Shown one piece after another: positions 59,239 to 64,000 of a stretch of 64,000 bases of DNA. The notes under the pieces are model-generated. The model saw nothing but the letters and a program-made list of their open reading frames with translations. It had not been told where the DNA came from and searched no databases. Where the stretch lies: positions 1-64,000 of the forward strand of contig JAZRGT010000010.1 in the NCBI GenBank assembly GCA_045644325.1. Reading direction: 5' to 3'. The position numbers and the translations under genes were made by a program. This stretch comes from CAG-390 sp045644325. GTDB taxonomy: Bacteria; Bacillota; Clostridia; Oscillospirales; CAG-272. Every line of letters begins with the position of its first letter. Position 1 is the stretch's first letter.

Positions 59239-60729
59239 ATGAGCAACAGAAGACCTAATGTAGTTTTTATTTTGACTGACGATCAAAGATTCGATACTAT
59301 ACACGCACTCGGAAACGATGAGATTTCAACGCCTAATCTCGACAGACTCGTCGAACGCGGTGCGGCATTCACTCACGCGTATATACCCGGTGGCACAGCT
59401 TCTGCAGTTTGTATGCCAAGCCGCGCGATGATCAATTCATCAAGAACACTTTTCAACCTTGTTCAGAACGGCAAAGAGATTCCCGAATGTGATACGACAA
59501 TGTGTCAGACTTTCAGATCTGCCGGATACAACTGCCACGGCATAGGTAAGTGGCATAACGGTACAGAAAGCTATACGCGTTCCTTCACAAGCGGTGATGA
59601 CATCTTCTTCGGAGGTATGTGGGATCATTGGAACGTTCCGGTTTGCGATTACAGATCTGACGGTAATTACGATTGCGAAATTCCGTTCGTTCCGAATTTC
59701 TCTGGTAATCAGATTCCCGTTCACGTTCTTGCTGATAAAATACACGCGGGAGTTCATTCTACCGAGCTCTTCTCCGCTGATGCAATCAATTTCATAAACG
59801 GGTATAACGAGGAAGAACCCTTCTTCCTATACCTCTCATACCTTGCGCCGCACGACCCGCGTACAATGCCCGAGAAATACCGTACAATGTACAAAGCAGA
59901 GGACATTACACTTTCTCCTAACTTTATGGAAATGCCCGCATTCAGCTTCGGTTGGGCTGACAGAGGACGTGACGAAGCGGTTGCGTCATTCCCGAGAAAT
60001 CCTGACGAGATCAAACAGCATATCGCAGATTATTATGCAATGATAAGCCATATCGATGACAACGTCGGAAAGATTATAGATAGTCTTGAAAGCAAAGGAG
60101 TCTTGGACAACACTATAATTGTTTTCTGCGGCGACAACGGTCTTGCCATCGGTCAGCACGGACTTATGGGCAAGCAGAACGTATACGAACACAGCGTTCA
60201 CATTCCGCTTCTTATCAGCGGACCGGGTATTGACACAGGTATAACAATTGATAAGTACGTTTATCTTCTCGATGTATTCCCTACTCTCTGTGATCTCTGT
60301 GGCGTTAATATTCCCGCTTCTGCTGAAGGAAAGAGTTTTGCGGGTATGTTCTCAAATTCAGAGCTTGTAACGCGTAATGACCTTTATTTCGCCTTCCAGG
60401 CTCGCATCAGAGGAATAGCCGACGGTAAGTATAAGCTTATTGAATACAGAACGGACAGATTGAAGCTGACACAGCTTTTCGATCTTGAAAAAGATCCTTG
60501 GGAGCGCTACAATTTCTATGATTTCACCGGTTACGATGAAATCGTTGAACGCCTCAGAAAACGTATGAAAGAATATCGTGCAGAATGGAACGAGGATTCC
60601 CACATTTATGGCAGACAGTTTTGGGAACAGTATGAAAAATATGAAGCCGCCGAGGTTCACGGAGTTGATAAGCCCAAAGGAGTTTCGATGATCAACCAGA
60701 CCAAAGAATGGTCAAAATCAAGTAAATAA
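59239..60729 (+). CDS. Sulfatase family protein
   Basis: A 496-residue alkaline-phosphatase-superfamily hydrolase. Metal ligands lie in LTDDQRFDT near 12-20. The modifiable cysteine is Cys58 in CMPSRA, the CxPxR motif that anaerobic sulfatase-maturating enzymes convert to formylglycine. PHDPRT near 203 and GDNGLAIGQHGLMGKQNVYEH near 298-318 carry further ligands. There is no signal peptide, so it appears cytoplasmic, and no maturase gene is in the window. The likely substrates are sulfated sugars imported from host or plant glycans, which is inference. Confidence 0.9.
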   Translation: MSNRRPNVVFILTDDQRFDTIHALGNDEISTPNLDRLVERGAAFTHAYIPGGTASAVCMPSRAMINSSRTLFNLVQNGKEIPECDTTMCQTFRSAGYNCHGIGKWHNGTESYTRSFTSGDDIFFGGMWDHWNVPVCDYRSDGNYDCEIPFVPNFSGNQIPVHVLADKIHAGVHSTELFSADAINFINGYNEEEPFFLYLSYLAPHDPRTMPEKYRTMYKAEDITLSPNFMEMPAFSFGWADRGRDEAVASFPRNPDEIKQHIADYYAMISHIDDNVGKIIDSLESKGVLDNTIIVFCGDNGLAIGQHGLMGKQNVYEHSVHIPLLISGPGIDTGITIDKYVYLLDVFPTLCDLCGVNIPASAEGKSFAGMFSNSELVTRNDLYFAFQARIRGIADGKYKLIEYRTDRLKLTQLFDLEKDPWERYNFYDFTGYDEIVERLRKRMKEYRAEWNEDSHIYGRQFWEQYEKYEAAEVHGVDKPKGVSMINQTKEWSKSSK

Positions 60730-60735
60730 TACAAT

Positions 60736-60764
60736 AAACCGCGGTCAACTTGCGACCGCGGTTT
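60736..60764. terminator. Bidirectional terminator
   Basis: Perfect AAACCGCGGTC/GACCGCGGTTT arms around a 7-base loop, between convergent genes; followed by ATTTG on the plus strand. Confidence 0.8.
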
Positions 60765-60770
60765 ATTTGT

Positions 60771-61106
60771 TTAGTATTTTCTGTTAAAAGAAAGATATCT
60801 CGTTCCTTGAAACGTTAGTGTTCCTACGTCGCCTTCGACAAGCAAACCGTATTCGTGGCTCGGAACCCGAAGCTCGAGTCTGTCACCGCTCGTAAACTGA
60901 AAAGTGACGTGATAAGAATACGACCTGTGAGAATGACCGTTGCTTGCCGTATGTCGATGCATTTGACCACGCTTGGCAACAACTGTTGCATCGACAGTCA
61001 ATCTGGGCGAATTACTGTTCTTTATCCACTCACCGATCATACGTGCGAAAGTAACGATAAAAACGCTCATTACAAGGAAGAACATCATATAAAACATTAC
61101 TTCCAT
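60771..61106 (-). CDS. DUF2500 domain protein, membrane anchored
   Basis: A 111-residue protein with one N-terminal transmembrane segment (about 4-24) and a beta-rich soluble domain. The pattern VDATVVAKRGQMHRH near 38-52 followed by YSYHVTFQFTSGDRLELRVPSHEYGLLVEGDVGTL split over 64-99 matches DUF2500, a family of unknown function. It lies 11 bases downstream of the ABC exporter genes on the same strand and may share their transcript. Confidence 0.82.
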   Translation of the reverse strand: MEVMFYMMFFLVMSVFIVTFARMIGEWIKNSNSPRLTVDATVVAKRGQMHRHTASNGHSHRSYSYHVTFQFTSGDRLELRVPSHEYGLLVEGDVGTLTFQGTRYLSFNRKY

Positions 61107-61117
61107 TTCACTCGTCC

Positions 61118-63001
61118 TTAACTATTCTGCAAAGATTTTTCATACTGAAGCATATAAAGCTTATGATATCGACCTCTCTGCTGAAGGAGCTCGTTATGAG
61201 TTCCCTGCTCCATGATCTTACCGTGTGAAAGCAGAATGATGTTATCTGCGTGCTGAATCGTGGAGAGTCGGTGCGCAACGACGAGCATAGTACCGATTTT
61301 CATCATTTTTGTCAGCGAGTCTTGAATCAGAATTTCTGTTTCAGTATCAATATTCGCTGTTGCTTCATCAAGGATCATAACGGAGGGCTTATGAAGAATA
61401 GTTCTCGCGAAAGAAAGTAGTTGGCGCTGTCCTGCAGAGAAATTGTTGCCTCTTTCTCTTACTTCTTCATCAAGACCGTTTTCAAGTTTATTTATGAAGG
61501 TATCAGCGTTAACGTACTTACAAGCATCAATTATCTGCTGCTCTTCCACGTCATCCATTCTTAAAATAATATTGCTTCGAATAGTTCCCGAGAAAAGGAA
61601 TACGTCCTGAAGCATCTGACCGAAATGTCGACGAAGAGAAGAAATTTTAATCTTCTTGATGTCAATACCGTCAATGAGTATCTGACCCTTTTGAATATCG
61701 TAATTTCGACAGATTAACGAGAGTATTGTGGTCTTACCCGAGCCCGTAGAGCCAACAAATGCAACGGTTTGTCCTGCTTTAACCTTAAAACTGACTCCCT
61801 GAAGCACCCATTCGTCAGGCTTATACGCAAACCAAACGTCTTTGAATTCGATCTCACCGCGAACGGTGTCAAGCTCGATTGCGTCCGGCTCATCTACAAC
61901 AATCGGTTCCATATCGAGGATAGAGAATATCTTCTCTGCAGAGGCAAACGCAGACTGCAATGCATTAAACTGCTCCGCAAGGCTCTGTATCGGGTTGAAG
62001 AACTTGGAGATATACATATAGAAAGTTACCAAGGTTTCAACCGCAATAACCTGACCAAGGAAGGTTGTGTTCTGAATATAACCTTTACCGCCAAGGTAGA
62101 ACAGACAGAGTACCGATGAGATATAAAGCGCATAAACCATCGGTCTGAATATACCGAAAACAAACATTTGCTTCGATTTTGCTCTGCCAAGCTTCTTGCT
62201 TCTCGTAACGAAATCCTTCATCTTTCTTTCCTCGCGGTTGAAGATCTGAGTGATCTTCATACCCGAAAGATTCTCGGAAAGATAGGTATTGATATCAGTA
62301 GTACCGTCCTTAACTTCTCTATACGCTTTTCTTGAGAATTTACGGAAGATAACGGTAAAAAGAACAACAAACGGCACAAAGCAAAGCACCATAAGTGTAA
62401 GCTGAACGTTTATGCAAAGCATTGCGATGAAGATACCGACTACTACAAATGCGTTTTTGATGAGATTTACCAGGATATTTGTAAACATCATAGAAATCGC
62501 GTTCGTATCGTTTGTAACTCTTGTTACGAGCTTACCTACGGGAATATGGTGGAGCTGTTCGTGAGAAAGTGACTCAATATGGGTGAATACCTTTTCGCGA
62601 AGCGCCGAAAGTATCTTCTGTCCAATCTTTTGTAAGATTATCGCTTGGAAATAAGTACATAATACGGAAACGATAAGTATACCAACATACGCGGCGACAT
62701 AGGTAAAAAGGCTATGAAGCTCAAAATCCTCCGCAACCATTCCTGTGATAGCACCAACGATGATAGGAGAAACTATATCGTATGCGATAGTAAGCGCCAT
62801 TATTATCAGCACGATAAGAAACGCACCGATATGGGGCTTTGCGTATATAAGAAGTCTGCGAACTATATCGCCATCCTTCATATTTCGGTCAAAGCCGATC
62901 GCCTCGTTCTTGTTTTTCATCATTGCGTAAGCAATAATAAAGATCACTGAAACCAAGGAAATAAAAGAGGCGACAGCTATAATTGGAAAGTATTCGTACA
63001 T
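61118..63001 (-). CDS. ABC exporter half-transporter
   Basis: A 627-residue fusion of a six-helix transmembrane domain (about 1-360) and an ATPase domain (about 385-620), as in multidrug or lipid exporters. Walker A is FVGSTGSGKTTILSL near 412, the signature is FSAGQRQLLSFAR near 517 (SAGQ rather than SGGQ) and Walker B is VMILDEATANIDTET near 539. The switch region is VVAHRLSTIQHAD near 575. The start overlaps the stop of the upstream half-transporter, so the two form a heterodimer similar in plan to BmrC/BmrD or YheH/YheI. Substrate unknown. Confidence 0.92.
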   Translation of the reverse strand: MYEYFPIIAVASFISLVSVIFIIAYAMMKNKNEAIGFDRNMKDGDIVRRLLIYAKPHIGAFLIVLIIMALTIAYDIVSPIIVGAITGMVAEDFELHSLFTYVAAYVGILIVSVLCTYFQAIILQKIGQKILSALREKVFTHIESLSHEQLHHIPVGKLVTRVTNDTNAISMMFTNILVNLIKNAFVVVGIFIAMLCINVQLTLMVLCFVPFVVLFTVIFRKFSRKAYREVKDGTTDINTYLSENLSGMKITQIFNREERKMKDFVTRSKKLGRAKSKQMFVFGIFRPMVYALYISSVLCLFYLGGKGYIQNTTFLGQVIAVETLVTFYMYISKFFNPIQSLAEQFNALQSAFASAEKIFSILDMEPIVVDEPDAIELDTVRGEIEFKDVWFAYKPDEWVLQGVSFKVKAGQTVAFVGSTGSGKTTILSLICRNYDIQKGQILIDGIDIKKIKISSLRRHFGQMLQDVFLFSGTIRSNIILRMDDVEEQQIIDACKYVNADTFINKLENGLDEEVRERGNNFSAGQRQLLSFARTILHKPSVMILDEATANIDTETEILIQDSLTKMMKIGTMLVVAHRLSTIQHADNIILLSHGKIMEQGTHNELLQQRGRYHKLYMLQYEKSLQNS

Positions 63002-64000
63002 CAGATATCTCCTCCTTCATCCTCAAGCTTCTGAAGCTTGACCATTTTAGCGTATTCTTCACAGTTTTGGCAAAGATCCTCGTGTGTTCCAACAGCAGTA
63101 ACGGAACCGTCTTCTACCAAAATAATCTTATCCATATTTTCGACCGTGGAAATTCTGTGCGCGATAAGAATGGTAGTCTTTCCTTCACGCTCGCGCTTGA
63201 GATTCTCAAGGATCGTTTTTTCCGTCTTGGTATCAACCGCCGATACGGAATCGTCGAGAATCAAAATAGGCGCATTCTTAAGCAAAGCTCGTGCAATGGA
63301 AATTCTCTGCTTCTGTCCTCCGGAAACGGTAACGCCTCTTTCTCCAAGCATTGTATCGTATCCCTCAGCAAACTCGGATATATTACCGTGAACGTCAGCA
63401 AGCGCTGCTACACGCTGAATCTCATCCATATCCTGATCATCGGTGTAAAATGAAATATTGCTCTTTATTGTGTCGCTGAAGAGGAAATTATCCTGCGGCA
63501 CGTAAGCAGCAGCGCCACGCACCCGCTTGATAGGAATAGTGTTGACGTCTTTTCCGTCGATATAAAGCATATTATCGTCAATATTATAGATTCGAAGTAT
63601 CAAATCAACGATTGTGGTTTTGCCCGAACCGGTTTTGCCGACGATTCCGACGCGTTCTCCTGCATTGATCTTAAACGATACGTTCTTAAGCGCGTCTCTG
63701 TCTCCGTCCGGGAAGGTAAAGGAAAGATTTCTGAACTCTATGTCTCCCTTGATAGCATCCACTTCAACGAGATCCGCACGGTCCTTTACATCGATAGGAG
63801 CATCAAGAAGCTCACTGATTCTCTTAAGGGACGCGCGTCCGCGCGATGTCATATCTATAAGTTCAGAGACTGCCATAACCGGCCATATTACCGAAGTAAA
63901 GTAACCGATAAATTCGACAAGCTGTCCCGCATCGAATTTTCCGAGATAGACAAGATATCCTCCATAGCCGAGAATAACGCATACCACGGACTCAACGAAC
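63001..64000 (-). CDS. ABC exporter half-transporter, cut by the window edge
   Basis: The C-terminal third of a second exporter half. The reading frame stays open to the right edge, so the start and most of the transmembrane domain lie outside. The visible part ends the transmembrane domain and contains Walker A IVGKTGSGKTTIVDL, signature VSGGQKQRISIARAL, Walker B ILILDDSVSAVDTKT and switch IAHRISTVENMD. The Asp-Ser (DDS) instead of Asp-Glu after Walker B suggests a degenerate catalytic glutamate, as is usual for one half of heterodimeric exporters; the partner has the normal DEA. It overlaps that partner gene by one base. Confidence 0.92.
   Translation of the reverse strand, partial: FVESVVCVILGYGGYLVYLGKFDAGQLVEFIGYFTSVIWPVMAVSELIDMTSRGRASLKRISELLDAPIDVKDRADLVEVDAIKGDIEFRNLSFTFPDGDRDALKNVSFKINAGERVGIVGKTGSGKTTIVDLILRIYNIDDNMLYIDGKDVNTIPIKRVRGAAAYVPQDNFLFSDTIKSNISFYTDDQDMDEIQRVAALADVHGNISEFAEGYDTMLGERGVTVSGGQKQRISIARALLKNAPILILDDSVSAVDTKTEKTILENLKREREGKTTILIAHRISTVENMDKIILVEDGSVTAVGTHEDLCQNCEEYAKMVKLQKLEDEGGDI

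Noticed and set aside
1..64000. CRISPR arrays, insertion sequences, prophage genes, tRNA and rRNA
   Set aside because: No regularly spaced repeats, transposase or integrase motifs, cloverleaf-like gene or rRNA segment was seen on either strand. This was by eye, so a degenerate repeat could have been missed.

Overview
This is an ordinary chromosomal window from an anaerobic, spore-forming member of the Clostridia, probably an uncultured gut-type lineage of the Oscillospirales/Christensenellales kind; that placement is inferred from gene content only. Evidence for a Gram-positive spore former is a PolC-type replicative polymerase, SpoIIID, a PdaA-like cortex deacetylase, a YlmC/YmxH protein, strong Shine-Dalgarno sequences, sigma-A promoters with 17-base spacers and a T-box leader. 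Ferredoxin-linked 2-oxoacid oxidoreductase points to strict anaerobiosis. I saw no rRNA, tRNA, CRISPR array, transposase or prophage gene.

Layout. 1-710: the 5' part of tmRNA and smpB. 1045-2332: a flavodoxin-fold-like protein and an unknown membrane protein. 2463-7787: a forward run of apgM, lepB, ylqF, rnhB, yraN and thrC. 7833-8830: a DUF1540 Cys-rich peptide diverging from a metallophosphoesterase, with a perfect palindrome between them. 8885-12244: tig-clpP-clpX. 12249-14388: a Cys-rich clostridial protein, spoIIID, and a TrmH-type methyltransferase whose promoter lies so that its leader is antisense to all of spoIIID. 14409-16885: a DUF624-like membrane protein facing two polysaccharide deacetylases.

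16892-31347 is a long reverse block: rpsB-tsf, then pyrH-frr-uppS-cdsA-dxr-rseP-ispG-polC plus an exported endonuclease/phosphatase-fold lipoprotein. It joins translation factors, undecaprenyl and phospholipid synthesis, the MEP isoprenoid pathway and replication. 31380-43490 is a second reverse block: ruvC, a methyltransferase, ecfA1-ecfA2-ecfT, truA, a DUF5711 propeller protein, a CvpA-like protein, a ClpE-like unfoldase, a P-type-ATPase-like protein that has lost its catalytic motifs, and ylmC. From 43562 forward: a YfhO-family protein, ruvA, ruvB, a membrane protein, a sorbitol-6-phosphate-dehydrogenase-like enzyme and an M23 peptidase.

The most interesting region is 51713-58682. A T-box leader, with a specifier that I read as GUC (valine), precedes one operon encoding an XRE-cupin-acyl-CoA-synthetase fusion, a ParA/MinD-like NTPase, a four-subunit 2-oxoacid:ferredoxin oxidoreductase (VOR type) and a branched-chain aminotransferase. 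The parts make a short route from branched short-chain fatty acids to branched-chain amino acids: activation to acyl-CoA, reductive carboxylation, transamination. A T-box that opens when tRNA is uncharged argues for this assimilatory direction rather than catabolism. The fused DNA-binding and cupin domains may add a second, substrate-linked control. The window ends with a GNAT-sulfatase pair, a DUF2500 protein and a heterodimeric ABC exporter cut by the right edge.
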